Shown here: positions 45,886 through 54,860 of the stretch, piece by piece
How positions within the stretch are numbered: the first letter of the stretch is position 1
Layout: the number at the start of each line of letters is the position of its first letter
NCBI RefSeq assembly: GCF_015477805.1
Contig: NZ_JADLQL010000003.1
Span: 620,001 to 684,000, forward strand
From: Nocardia flavorosea
Lineage (GTDB): Bacteria > Actinomycetota > Actinomycetes > Mycobacteriales > Mycobacteriaceae
Reading direction: 5' to 3'
Length of the DNA stretch: 64,000 nt
Translations under genes and position numbers: made by a program
Notes under the pieces: generated by a model
What the model was told of the DNA's origin: nothing
The model's input: the letters and a program-made list of their open reading frames with translations, nothing else
Database searches by the model: none

Positions 45886-46309
45886 CTCGACTCCTTACCC
45901 ATCTGCAAGAGCGCGGCCGAGAACCGCGGCGGCGGGGGGTGTGACGACGTTGTCACAGTCCTGAGCCCGGATGTCCCTCGTCGTTCCCGCCTGAAATGTA
46001 CGGACCTGGGACGTGTCGACCGGCCTGGAGGGGAGACCTCGGGGTGCCGCTGTGCACCGTGGTGCTCGACGGTCACTGTGGCCTGTTGTAGACCAGGGCC
46101 TGAAGGGGCGCGGATCGCTACCTTGCAGCGCGGGCTGGCTTCAGGATTCCGGGGCGCGGTCCGGGTCCTCCCGCACAGCGTCTCCACCGTACTCGGAGCA
46201 CGGCATAGCCGGATTGGCGTTTGCCAAGGTTTCGAGACGTGGGCCGCTGGCCCGGGTTTCTCAGGAAGCTGTAGATCGGATGGGTCGCGAACGTCGGTAT
46301 CGATGTCGT
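45886..46309. other. Degraded DNA, no recognisable gene, 424 bp
   Basis: Open frames occur on both strands but none has motifs, good start sites or consistent codon use. It bridges the hisS fragment and the aldo/keto reductase remnant, so parts of both lost genes may lie here. Confidence 0.4.
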
Positions 46310-46544
46310 GAGACCGGGGGGACTCGGCCAGATCACCGCCGCAGTTCTCAGTAGCGACGTGATAGTGCGGATCGCCGAGGTCCATGGCGTAACCTCGGCG
46401 CAGGCCGTGCTGCGCTGACACTTACAGAACCGCACCATCGCGATTCCGAAATCCGTCACGCGCCGACGTATTCGCCAGAATGACCGCACTCGCGGGCCTC
46501 GACCCGGATCTGCGTACCGGCCCGATCCGGACATCTTCAACTGA
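46310..46544 (+). pseudogene. Aldo/keto reductase, C-terminal remnant
   Basis: The frame reads GLGQITAAVLSSDVIVRIAE, VHGVTSAQAVLR, then TGA at 46416-46418 where the family has the tryptophan of LRWHLQ, and continues in frame as HLQNRTIAIPKSVT, a strong AKR signature. A deletion and two frame changes (near 46480 and 46522) follow, and the tail PDPDIFN ends with TGA at 46542. It stops 24 bp before the SDR start, so the two probably formed an operon. Confidence 0.75.
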
Positions 46545-46568
46545 GCTCGCACCGACGAAGGGAACGCT

Positions 46569-47363
46569 ATGCAGATCGATCTGTCCGGCCGCACCGCGCT
46601 GGTCACCGGCTCCACGCAGGGCATCGGCCAGGCCATCGCCATCGGACTCGCCCAGGCCGGCGCGCACGTCGTCGTAAACGGCCGCGGCGCCGACCGTGTC
46701 GCAGCCGCCGTCGGTACGGTGCGCGTCGAGTCCGGCAGCGAGATGGTCACCGGCGCAGCGGGGGATCTCGCCACGGAAGAGGGCGCGGCGGCCGTGGTGG
46801 CGGCCGTGCCGACGGTCGATATTCTCGTCAACAACCTCGGTATCTTCGGCGCCGCCGCGCCCCTGGAGATCGACGACGCCGAATGGCGCCGCTACTTCGA
46901 GGTCAACGTCCTGTCGGCCGTACGCCTGATTCGCGCATACCTGCCCGGGATGAAAAAGCAGGACTGGGGTCGCGTGCTGAACCTCGCCAGCGATTCCGCC
47001 GTCGTGGTCCCCGCCGAGATGATCCACTACGGGATGACGAAGACGTCGTTGCTCGCCGTCGCTCGCGGCTTCGCCAAGGACGCCGCCGGCACCGGCGTCA
47101 CCGTCAACTCCGTACTTGCGGGCCCCACCCATACCGGCGGCGTCGAGGACTTCGTCCGTGAGCTCGTCGGCGATGACCTGCCCTGGGAACAGGCGCAGCA
47201 CGAATTCATGGTCCGCTACCGCCCGCAATCGCTGCTGCAACGCCTCATCGAACCCGAAGAGATCGCCAACCTGGTCGTCTATCTCGCCTCGCCGTACGCC
47301 TCCGCTACCACTGGCGGCGCCGTACGCGTGGACGGCGGCTACATCGACTCCATCCTGCCCTGA
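46569..47363 (+). CDS. Short-chain dehydrogenase/reductase
   Basis: 264 residues with an intact SDR set: cofactor loop TGSTQGIGQA, NNLGIFG, serine in NLASDS, catalytic YGMTK and the C-terminal GGAVRVDGGYIDS. AAGGGA precedes ATG at 46569. The extended C-terminal region before the final strand (EQAQHEFMVRYRPQSLLQRL) is common in this subgroup. Its partner aldo/keto reductase has decayed. Substrate unknown. Confidence 0.88.
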   Translation: MQIDLSGRTALVTGSTQGIGQAIAIGLAQAGAHVVVNGRGADRVAAAVGTVRVESGSEMVTGAAGDLATEEGAAAVVAAVPTVDILVNNLGIFGAAAPLEIDDAEWRRYFEVNVLSAVRLIRAYLPGMKKQDWGRVLNLASDSAVVVPAEMIHYGMTKTSLLAVARGFAKDAAGTGVTVNSVLAGPTHTGGVEDFVRELVGDDLPWEQAQHEFMVRYRPQSLLQRLIEPEEIANLVVYLASPYASATTGGAVRVDGGYIDSILP

Positions 47364-47750
47364 CCGGGCTTCTCAGACTGCTGACCGGCCGGGTCGGCAA
47401 GGGCGTCGCAGCCTCCGGCCCGGCCCGCGAGGCTTTTCACCACGACCGAACTCTGGAACGCGGGCCAGCTTCGCGCTCCGAGCGGCGAATGGCCGTGGAC
47501 GCCTGCGGGACAACGCTGCTGACGAGGTGGAAGTGTTCGGCTCGCAACTGGAAGGCGGACATGATGTGGCTCGAGGCCGGGCCGCGTCGCATCGGTGTCC
47601 GCGCCGGTCTCGGCGAGCGGGAGACCGGCAGTGGCGCGGGCGTTCCACTCCGACTCGGTCGAGGTAGCTGGGCCGAGCAGCCCGTGGTCCGGCTGGACGC
47701 TGACCGCCCGTCGTCGGTTTGTCGGACCTGTGGCTACGACCTCACTCGAA
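47364..47750. other. Stretch without a recognisable gene, 387 bp
   Basis: GC-rich with several short frames but no motif, ribosome-binding site or coding pattern that I could support. It marks the right edge of the decayed region. Confidence 0.4.
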
Positions 47751-49175
47751 TCAGCTCAATCGGCGGATATCGCCCCGCACCCGGTAGAACCCACCGCGAG
47801 CGGATTCGGTCACCCCGTCCACTACATAGCGGGTACCGGCCTGCCTGATATCACGAGGGAACTGTACGTTCCATTCTCGTTGGAAGCCGGGGGAGACGAC
47901 GTGCACACGCAGCCGTCCGTCCACGTCGACGCATTCGACGACTATTCCGCCGGAACTGTCGGTGGCAACCTCCAGGGTGCTGCTGGGTACCACCGCGGCC
48001 ATCGGGGGCGCCTTCACGGAAACGGTCTGTGGCAGGAGGCCCTGTTCGGCGTCGTGGACGGCGGTCTCGCTCACATCGAGGCAGGCCAGGGTGCCGCTGG
48101 TGGTGACGAGGTACAGCCGTGCGTCGTGGTATTGCATCGAATAGGCCGAACCGCAGCCGGTGCCGAGTTTCCAGAGGCGCCGCCCGTCGGCATCGAAGCA
48201 GTAGACCGACGAGAAGTTGTCGCCGGCGAAGACGTACCGCCCGTCCGGCGAGGCCGCGCACGAGTACACCGCTGCATCGCATTGGAACGACCGGTCCGAC
48301 CGGCCGGCCTTGTCCACCATCCTGACCTGGTTACGTGCGGTGCCCGCGTATACGGCTTCGGCCTCCTGCCAGCCGAACAGTACGGGGCCGCCGGTGTCCC
48401 GGTTCCATCGGTGGCTTCCGTCGACCAGGTCGTATTTCGTGACCCCGGCCGAGTGGCCGTGGTAGACGCCGTCGTCGTCGATTCGCACCATCCAGCCGGA
48501 ATCGCCGTGGCTGCGGCGGTTCCACAGCGACTCCTCCTCATGATCGATAACGGTGAGTCCGCCCTCCACGTCGGAGACACCGAGGATGCCGTCGTGGATA
48601 TCGAGCCAGTAGATATCGACATTCGCGGCGATATCGTAGGCTGCCCGGGGGACCTTGCCCGACAGGTCGTAGACGCGACCGTCGTCGCAGCCGGCATAGA
48701 TCCAGAAGTCGTCGGCGACTATGCATTTCACGGAGTTCGGCAACCGGAATCGGCCGACCACATCGCCACCGGGTGTCAGCGTGAACACATCCCCGTTCTC
48801 GTTGCCCACCCAGCAGCGTTCGCTGTCGATGAAAATCCCGAAGGTCGCGGCACCGGAATCGAAGCTCCACAGCACCGGCGCGGTACGAGCGGTGGAGCGA
48901 CGGCTGGCTATGGCGCGTCGCGTGACCGGGCGGGCCGAGCGCGCACCCGGTACGGCCGGTGCGTAGCCTTTCCGCTTCTTCTCGTTGATCTTCTTCTGCG
49001 CCGCCGCATGCGCCTTCTGTGCATCGGCGAAGGAACTGACCTTGCTCTGGCCTTGTTCGCCGATGCGCCCGTACCGGATGGTGACCCGAGTGTCGTCCAC
49101 GACGACCTCGTAGAACTTGTGCGCCGACCCTGCCTCTTCCGACAGCTCCAGATAGGTCGTCGTTGCCGCAGTCAT
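47751..49175 (-). CDS. WGR-domain protein with C-terminal beta-propeller
   Basis: 474 residues from ATG at 49175. An N-terminal WGR domain (about 5-75) includes FYEVVVDDTRVTIRYGRIG; WGR modules bind nucleic acid ends or bridge proteins. A basic, Ala-rich linker follows, then from about 98 a propeller of WD/PQQ-like blades (for example FTLTPGGDVVGRF, RVYDLSGKVP, SPDGRYVFAGDN). No catalytic motif. The fusion suggests a scaffold or sensor. E. coli YehI, beside the yehL-yehQ MoxR/VWA/SWIM genes, also has WGR, and a similar operon lies 8 kb to the right here. Confidence 0.82.
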   Translation of the reverse strand: MTAATTTYLELSEEAGSAHKFYEVVVDDTRVTIRYGRIGEQGQSKVSSFADAQKAHAAAQKKINEKKRKGYAPAVPGARSARPVTRRAIASRRSTARTAPVLWSFDSGAATFGIFIDSERCWVGNENGDVFTLTPGGDVVGRFRLPNSVKCIVADDFWIYAGCDDGRVYDLSGKVPRAAYDIAANVDIYWLDIHDGILGVSDVEGGLTVIDHEEESLWNRRSHGDSGWMVRIDDDGVYHGHSAGVTKYDLVDGSHRWNRDTGGPVLFGWQEAEAVYAGTARNQVRMVDKAGRSDRSFQCDAAVYSCAASPDGRYVFAGDNFSSVYCFDADGRRLWKLGTGCGSAYSMQYHDARLYLVTTSGTLACLDVSETAVHDAEQGLLPQTVSVKAPPMAAVVPSSTLEVATDSSGGIVVECVDVDGRLRVHVVSPGFQREWNVQFPRDIRQAGTRYVVDGVTESARGGFYRVRGDIRRLS

Positions 49176-49394
49176 ACTGTTCCCGCTCTTCGTTGTTGCG
49201 TTTCGAGCGAAAGTTAGCAACGGGCACCGACATACGAGCGTGTACCCGCGGCGGGAGCCACTTCCGCCGGACGTCACCCGGCCGCATCGTCAGGCCGCCG
49301 CGACGCCTCCCGGTCGATGGCCGGCGGGCGTCGCGTGTCGTGATGCTGGTTCAGCACCGTCGATCGTGCGGCGCGATCGGTGAGGCACTGCTGA

Positions 49395-50057
49395 TCACCG
49401 ACGCTCGGATCTGCGGTCGATATCGGTGGTGTCCGGTTCGTCGAGACCGGCGAGGAGCACGGTGAACACGCTGGATGCGTCGGCGATCAGGGATTCCCCG
49501 GGTGGGTGGAAATCGTCGAGGAACCATTGGGTGGCGAGGTGGAGTCCGGCGCCGACGACCGTCGAACCCAGGATCATCTGCTGGGACTGCGGCAGAGGGC
49601 CGGGCAGGCGGGCCACGATGAGGCCGGCCAGGGCAGTCGCGAAATCGCGGCCCGCTTCGCGATAGATGGCGTCGACGCGTGGGCTGACCCCGAGGACTTC
49701 GACGAGATGGATGCGCGATTTGCGGGTGTCGCGAGCGGTGAAGTCGAGGAATCCCGTCAGGGCGGCGGTGACGAGGCCGGATACGGTGGCGGCTTGCGCG
49801 GCGCGGCCGATGACTTCGTCGCGTAGTTCCTGCACGATCGGCTCGTAGACGGCGCAGAGCAGCGATTCGAGGTCGTCGAAGGACTCGTAGAAGTAGCGCT
49901 TGATCAGGCCGGCTTCCGAACTCACCGATTCTATGGTGGCGCCGCGGTAACCGGCAGTGCCGAAGACTTCTATGGCCGCCTGGATCAACCGTTCGCGTCG
50001 CTCGGCTCTGCGCTGGTCGGCTGAGGCTCCTCGGTAAGAGCGAGTGGAAGGTGGCAC
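49395..50057 (-). CDS. TetR-family regulator
   Basis: 220 residues, GTG start at 50057. HTH region ATIESVSSEAGLIKRYFYES (about 40-59). Divergent from the diacylglycerol-kinase-like gene, 221 bp away. A weak inverted repeat (GTATC, 11 bases, GATAC near 50080) lies between and may be its site. Confidence 0.87.
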   Translation of the reverse strand: MPPSTRSYRGASADQRRAERRERLIQAAIEVFGTAGYRGATIESVSSEAGLIKRYFYESFDDLESLLCAVYEPIVQELRDEVIGRAAQAATVSGLVTAALTGFLDFTARDTRKSRIHLVEVLGVSPRVDAIYREAGRDFATALAGLIVARLPGPLPQSQQMILGSTVVGAGLHLATQWFLDDFHPPGESLIADASSVFTVLLAGLDEPDTTDIDRRSERR

Positions 50058-50278
50058 AACTCGATGTTGACACCGGGCAGTATCGAATACAAACTGATAC
50101 GACTACGGATCAGATAGGCCGGGCTGCGAAGGAGACGCTGGATGAGCTGCACGCGTTGGTGGGGGCAGGGCACAGACGGCCATGACGGATCACTTGCCGC
50201 GGGCGCCGAAGCGCTGTTGTGCAAAGCCGCCGGGATCGGCGGTGAGCGCGCCGAGCCGGTCGCGCCGGGGCGGCCGCA

Positions 50279-51154
50279 ATGAGCCGGCATTTCACCGCGC
50301 TGGTCAATCCGATCTCCGGTGCCGGTGTCGCCGCCGATCGGTGGCGGGAGCTGGCCGAAATCGCCACGGCCGCGGGCGCGCAGGTCTCGGTGGAGTTGAC
50401 GCGCAGCAGTGAGCATGCCACCGAGATCGCCGCGGCGGCAGCAGCCAACGGGGACGTCGTGGTCGCCGTGGGCGGTGACGGTCTGGTGCTGGCCGCGTGC
50501 GCGGGTGTGGTCGCGGCCGGGGCAGGTGTGCTGGGTATCGCCCCGGCGGGACGCGGCAACGACCTGGCCCGCAAGCTCGGAATACCTTCCGATCCCCGGG
50601 CATTGGCGAACCTGCTGATCACCGGTGAACCGCGCGCGATCGATGTGCTCGACGCCGGCGGCACCATCGTACCCGGAAACGTCTACGCCGGGTTGGATTC
50701 GGTGGCAACCCTGCGAATCAACGCGCGCCGTCGGCTCCCGGGCAAACTGAACTACCGACTCACGCCGGTCGAGACTTTCCTCGGCTGGAAACCACCGACG
50801 TTCACGGTCACCGTCGACGGCGAAACGATCACAACCCTCGCTCATATGGTCGTAGTAGCCAACTCGGGCACCTACGGCCATGGCCTCGATATCGTGCCCG
50901 GCGCCGTTGTCGACGACGGGCTGCTCGACGTACTGATCGTGCGCGCGACGAAGAAGCGTCACTTCCTGCGTTTCCAGAGCCAACTCGGACACGGTTCCCA
51001 TCTGCAGCGCTCCGATGTCACCCGCGTACGCGGTGTCTCGGCATCCGTCGCCACCGACCGTCCCATCCCGGTCGGCGCCGACGGCGAGGACCTCGGATTG
51101 CTGCCCACTACCGTGACTGTGCGGCCCGCGGCGCTGAAGGTCCTCGCGCCGTAG
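50279..51154 (+). CDS. Diacylglycerol/lipid kinase family protein
   Basis: 291 residues of the DAGK catalytic family: LVNPISGAG at the N-terminus, the nucleotide loop VAVGGDGLV, and GIAPAGRGNDLAR. It phosphorylates diacylglycerol or a sphingoid-like lipid at the membrane. ATG at 50279. Its last 47 bases overlap the 3' end of the convergent MarR gene. Confidence 0.88.
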   Translation: MSRHFTALVNPISGAGVAADRWRELAEIATAAGAQVSVELTRSSEHATEIAAAAAANGDVVVAVGGDGLVLAACAGVVAAGAGVLGIAPAGRGNDLARKLGIPSDPRALANLLITGEPRAIDVLDAGGTIVPGNVYAGLDSVATLRINARRRLPGKLNYRLTPVETFLGWKPPTFTVTVDGETITTLAHMVVVANSGTYGHGLDIVPGAVVDDGLLDVLIVRATKKRHFLRFQSQLGHGSHLQRSDVTRVRGVSASVATDRPIPVGADGEDLGLLPTTVTVRPAALKVLAP

Positions 51155-51653
51155 TCCCTGCGGGAAGATACGGGGCCAGATCACGTAGCCGTTTCCAGTG
51201 GAGTTGGTGTAGTTCGCCCGCGCGGGCGAGAAAGTCGGCGATTATGTCGAGTTCGGCGGAGTTGTACGAACTCAGCAGCATCTTGTAATTCTCGACGATC
51301 ATGGGTACGACGAGTTCTTGGACGCGGCGGCCGGCTAGTTCGGTGGCCATCACGATCACGCGCCGGCGATCGGTCGGGTGCAGTGACCGGGTGATGTACC
51401 CCTGCTTCTCCAGCCGGTTGAGCATGATCGTCACACCGGCAGGGGTGAGCCCGAGCCGTTCGGCCAGCATTCCCGGCGTCGTAGTCTTCTCGTCCTCGAG
51501 CAGCAGGATTTCCAATGCCCGCCGGTCGGTTTCGTTCACACCCAGCACTCTGATCAATTCGCGGATCAGGTCCTCGACGGTTCCGTGATAGAACTCCAAG
51601 GCCGTTTTGAGCTCGACCGAGATCCGGGCGGGTTCGGTTGTTTTCGGGCACAT
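51108..51653 (-). CDS. MarR-family regulator
   Basis: 181 residues from ATG at 51653, eight bases after GAGGG; ATG at 51659 is the alternative. Winged helix with MLAERLGLTPAGVTIMLNRL and the wing DRRRVIVMA. Its 3' end overlaps the lipid-kinase gene by 47 bp, so antisense interference between the two transcripts is possible. Target unknown. Confidence 0.86.
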   Translation of the reverse strand: MCPKTTEPARISVELKTALEFYHGTVEDLIRELIRVLGVNETDRRALEILLLEDEKTTTPGMLAERLGLTPAGVTIMLNRLEKQGYITRSLHPTDRRRVIVMATELAGRRVQELVVPMIVENYKMLLSSYNSAELDIIADFLARAGELHQLHWKRLRDLAPYLPAGTTARGPSAPRAAQSR

Positions 51654-51659
51654 AGACAT

Positions 51660-52211
51660 TTCCCTCGATCAATCGAAACATGAAAATCATTCGGCAGAGG
51701 TCGCCACACAGGGGGCGATCCCTTGTCGAGAGTGCGATTCCGTTCGGAGTCAGGGAGATCGATGGGATCGGTGAATACCGGAGGCCGCGGTGACGCGGCG
51801 CGGATCGAGGGGAGCCGGGGAACGACGGGTGTGCGCCGTTGTCTTCCCTGCGTGCGATAGGAAGCGCCGCCGGGCGTGTGAAGCGGGCATGGGGGCTCCT
51901 GTCGATCGATTGACCGCCGGCCCGAACCGCGGCTGGCGATCATCACGAAAGCGGGCACCGCGCCGGCCACCGAAGCAACCGTCGCTGTGTCGGATATGCA
52001 CTGTACGACACAGCGGCCGATGCGATACGGTGCATCTCATTATTCGGTCGAAGTGCTTGCCGCTGCATCAAACGCCAAGTGGGGCAATCACTGTCGAGTG
52101 CGCGTCGCTGCCCGGAGGTGACGGGACCCGGACCGGGCTGCTGGGGCAGCTCGGTCCGGGTGTGTTCACCGCCGGGCGCCGGTCGATACGCCGTGGCGAC
52201 TGTCCGCAGGC
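51660..52211. other. Intergenic region, 552 bp, no gene seen
   Basis: GC-rich half near the MarR gene, more balanced toward 52000-52070. Frames on both strands lack motifs and start signals. It may contain the MarR promoter. Confidence 0.4.
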
Positions 52212-52829
52212 TCAGCTGACAGTCGTGGTGGTGAGGGTCGGGGACGGATCCGGGTAGCACGAAGTCGCGACATTGCCGACCAATGCGACGTTGGTCGTCA
52301 TGGTCATGCCGGGACTGGTGTAGCTGGTACCCGCGTACTTGCTGGTTATCGGTGTTCCGGCGGCGCCGGCGGTGACGTTGATCGTCACCGCCGGCGGAGT
52401 GAAGCTGGTGCCGCCGGCGATCGGGCCCGGTACGGTCAGAACGATATTTCCACCCGACGTGGAGACGGTGCCGGGCACGGTGCCTCCGGAGGCGGTAGCC
52501 GAGACCAATGTCGAATTCGCCGGAGTCGGAATGGTCATCTCCAGATCGCTGATGTTGTTCACGGTGAAGCCGGAGGCCGAACTGGGAACCGACGAGCTGC
52601 CCGGTGTGATGGTGATGGCCACCGCGGACCCCGCCGCCGCCGAGCTCGGCGCGGTGCCGGTGACCGAGGTGGCCATGGTCGAGGTTTGGCCTATGCCGAA
52701 GATCGTGCCCCGGCAGTCCCAGTTCACGTCGACTGCGGCGGCGTTCGCCGGTGCGGCCAAACAAAATGCGGTGGCGACGGCCGCCGGAAGAAGAATGCCG
52801 GCACGAAGCATGGATGAGGTGGGTCTCAT
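52212..52829 (-). CDS. Secreted Ser/Thr-rich protein, beta-sandwich type
   Basis: 205 residues from ATG at 52829, which has GGAG upstream. A clear signal peptide (AGILLPAAVATAFCLAAPANA) is followed by a short segment VNWDCRG and a long Ser/Thr/Val-rich, beta-prone region, with a second cysteine near the C-terminus (ATSCYPDPSP). The two cysteines could pair. Not recognised; an Ig-like cell-surface fold is a guess. Terminal residues are threonine-rich. Confidence 0.75.
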   Translation of the reverse strand: MRPTSSMLRAGILLPAAVATAFCLAAPANAAAVDVNWDCRGTIFGIGQTSTMATSVTGTAPSSAAAGSAVAITITPGSSSVPSSASGFTVNNISDLEMTIPTPANSTLVSATASGGTVPGTVSTSGGNIVLTVPGPIAGGTSFTPPAVTINVTAGAAGTPITSKYAGTSYTSPGMTMTTNVALVGNVATSCYPDPSPTLTTTTVS

Positions 52830-53375
52830 GGCTATCTCCAAGAAATGTCGAGCAACGGTACGACTGGATGTCGAACCCTCCGAAATGGATTTTTAAAATA
52901 TAGCCGGTTCTCATCATTCCGTGGTCGAAAACATCGATATCCGTGCTTCTGGAATATCGTTATCCGTTATTGAATATCCGCTGTGGATAGTTAATTACGG
53001 AAAACTGTTCCGGGTCGCCGGAGGGTCCTCTGTCGCATATCGGCGGATTCGTCCTGAGAGAGAGTAAGCCTGCAATCCGCTGAATAGAAGCCCCGACCAG
53101 AGATTATATCTTCTTCGGCCGGCAGTCAGCTTTCATATGGTTACCGTCCTCGGCGTTCTCCCATTCCGGGCGATGCGGAACCCGGCGGTGCAGCCAGAAG
53201 TGCCCCAGCGCGATCACACGGCTCCAGGGCAGGGCACGCCTGTGCCGGGTGAATCGGGAAGTCGCCGACGCGTCCGCCGCCTGTCAGTGCGTATCAGGCG
53301 TTGTGTGGTGCATACCGCTCGGTTCGGCCGTGCACCAGGTGGCGACCTGCGCGTATCGATCGCCGCCGGCGTGTT
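52830..53375. other. AT-rich intergenic region, 546 bp
   Basis: From about 52880 to 53130 the base composition is clearly more AT-rich than the rest of the window, with runs such as TTTTTAAAATATAG. It presumably holds the promoter of the secreted protein and could be bound by an Lsr2-type silencer. No gene recognised. Confidence 0.5.
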
Positions 53376-53816
53376 TCAGGCTCCGGCCAGCAATTCCTCA
53401 CCGCGCAGCACGCTGGTCAAGCGATCCGGGAACACGGCGAATACGTGGTTCATCTGGCCGGGCGACATCATCCGGTCGAGCGCGGAGGTCACACAGCCCG
53501 CCGTGAACGGGACATCGCCCACCGGGATACCGCTGCGCTCGGCGAACTCTTCGACGAAATCCGCGATACCGTGGGAGCCCGGTACCCGGCTCGGTACCCA
53601 GCCCTCGTACCAGATGCCGCGCAGGAAATCCGGTAGCTGAGCGGTGAGATGGGCGGAATTGGCCACGCTTATCCGATCGCGGACGGTGTGCATCCAGGCG
53701 CGTAGTGCGCGCAGGGCGAACGTGAGATCTTCGGTGCCCAGATCGTCGGCGACGGCACGGAGCCAGATATGGGCCGTATGGGTGCCGGCGGCGAGGGGGT
53801 CATGGTGATGCGTCAT
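53376..53816 (-). CDS. DUF2267 domain protein
   Basis: 146 residues. The DUF2267 pattern is visible: LRALRAWMHTVRDRISVANSAHLTAQLP, then FLRGIWYEGW and late FPDRLTSVL. Function of the family is unknown; members are often stress-induced. ATG at 53816 follows GGAAGG. Confidence 0.82.
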   Translation of the reverse strand: MTHHHDPLAAGTHTAHIWLRAVADDLGTEDLTFALRALRAWMHTVRDRISVANSAHLTAQLPDFLRGIWYEGWVPSRVPGSHGIADFVEEFAERSGIPVGDVPFTAGCVTSALDRMMSPGQMNHVFAVFPDRLTSVLRGEELLAGA

Positions 53817-53946
53817 TGGTGTACCTGCCTTCCGGGTGGCCGGTCCGATGCGCTGTTCTGTGCCACAATTCTACGGCGGTGACCGGGCCGCCACCATGGG
53901 CGGACTCCGGCCGCCGGACGGGACGGCAGGTACTCCGGGCGGCAGT

Positions 53947-54705
53947 TCAGAAGTCGAATCCGCCGAAGTCGAATCCGCCCCGGTCGTCGCCGCCGTCGCC
54001 CCAGCCGTCCTCCGCGCCGGCGCCCATGCCCTGTTCACCGGCCGATAGCCCGTCCTGGAAACCCTCGCCGTAGCCACTCTCGAAACCCTGGGCGCCGTAG
54101 CCGACGCCCGCCATACCGGTGAACAGCGACGTGAACAGCAGCGTCGAGCCGATTCCCCAGGCGCCGGCGACCAAGGCGGGCCGCCACCACGGTTCGGAGT
54201 ACCAGCCGGCCGGTACCGGCCGCCCCGCCACCCGTCCGCCGGGGTAGTAGTTCGGTGTTTCGGACGAGGGGTGCGGTGAAGCGGCGATCCGCCGGTTCTC
54301 GAAGTCGATTTCCCGGTCTTCGCTGACTTCGCCCGCGCTCGCCCGGCCCGCGAGTTCGGGCACCGCGGGGCCGGGATCCATGTCCATGGCGATTCGGGCG
54401 GCGCGGATGTAATACAGGCCCTCGACCGCGGTTTGTTTCGCCAGGTGAGCCTGGACAGTACTGGCGGCCTGGTCGAGCTGGCCGCCGGCGGCGGTATGGC
54501 GTTCGGCGGCGTCGGCCAATGCCTGCTTCGCGGCGGTGTTTGTGCCGGTCAGATTGTAGATCTGCCCGCCCAGTCGTTCGTTGGTGCGGCGGGCGTCGGC
54601 CAGTGCGTCGGTCAACTCGAGTGCGCGTTGTTCGCGCCGGCGGGACCGCCACACGAGGAAAAGCGCCGCCAGGACGATCGCCGCGGCGATCAGGAACCAC
54701 TCCAT
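53947..54705 (-). CDS. Membrane protein with coiled coil and Gly/Asp-rich tail
   Basis: 252 residues from ATG at 54705, nine bases after AAGGAG. N-terminal helix (3-20) starts MEWFLIAAAIVLAALFLVW, then an alpha-helical, probably coiled-coil region (about 25-100), a polar part, a second hydrophobic stretch (about 178-200), and a tail of Gly, Asp and Phe ending GGFDFGGFDF. It resembles DUF1542-like actinobacterial proteins. Role unknown. Confidence 0.7.
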   Translation of the reverse strand: MEWFLIAAAIVLAALFLVWRSRRREQRALELTDALADARRTNERLGGQIYNLTGTNTAAKQALADAAERHTAAGGQLDQAASTVQAHLAKQTAVEGLYYIRAARIAMDMDPGPAVPELAGRASAGEVSEDREIDFENRRIAASPHPSSETPNYYPGGRVAGRPVPAGWYSEPWWRPALVAGAWGIGSTLLFTSLFTGMAGVGYGAQGFESGYGEGFQDGLSAGEQGMGAGAEDGWGDGGDDRGGFDFGGFDF

Positions 54706-54860
54706 CGTTCGCACTCCTTCGGTCGACGGAGCACAGTGCCGACCAGCCTACTCGCCGCCCGTCCGGGCCGCCGACGCCGGAATCGGCGGCTCCGAACGGA
54801 TCGGCCCGTGTCCTGCGGCAGCATCGGCCCGGACGGCTGTGGGGCGGCGCGCGGAGCCGA

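Noticed and set aside
40924..47400. A second copy of the tRNA-Ala 3' end as an attachment site
   Set aside because: No stretch matching GGGTTCGAGTCCCC plus the acceptor end was seen in the region; it may lie elsewhere or have decayed.
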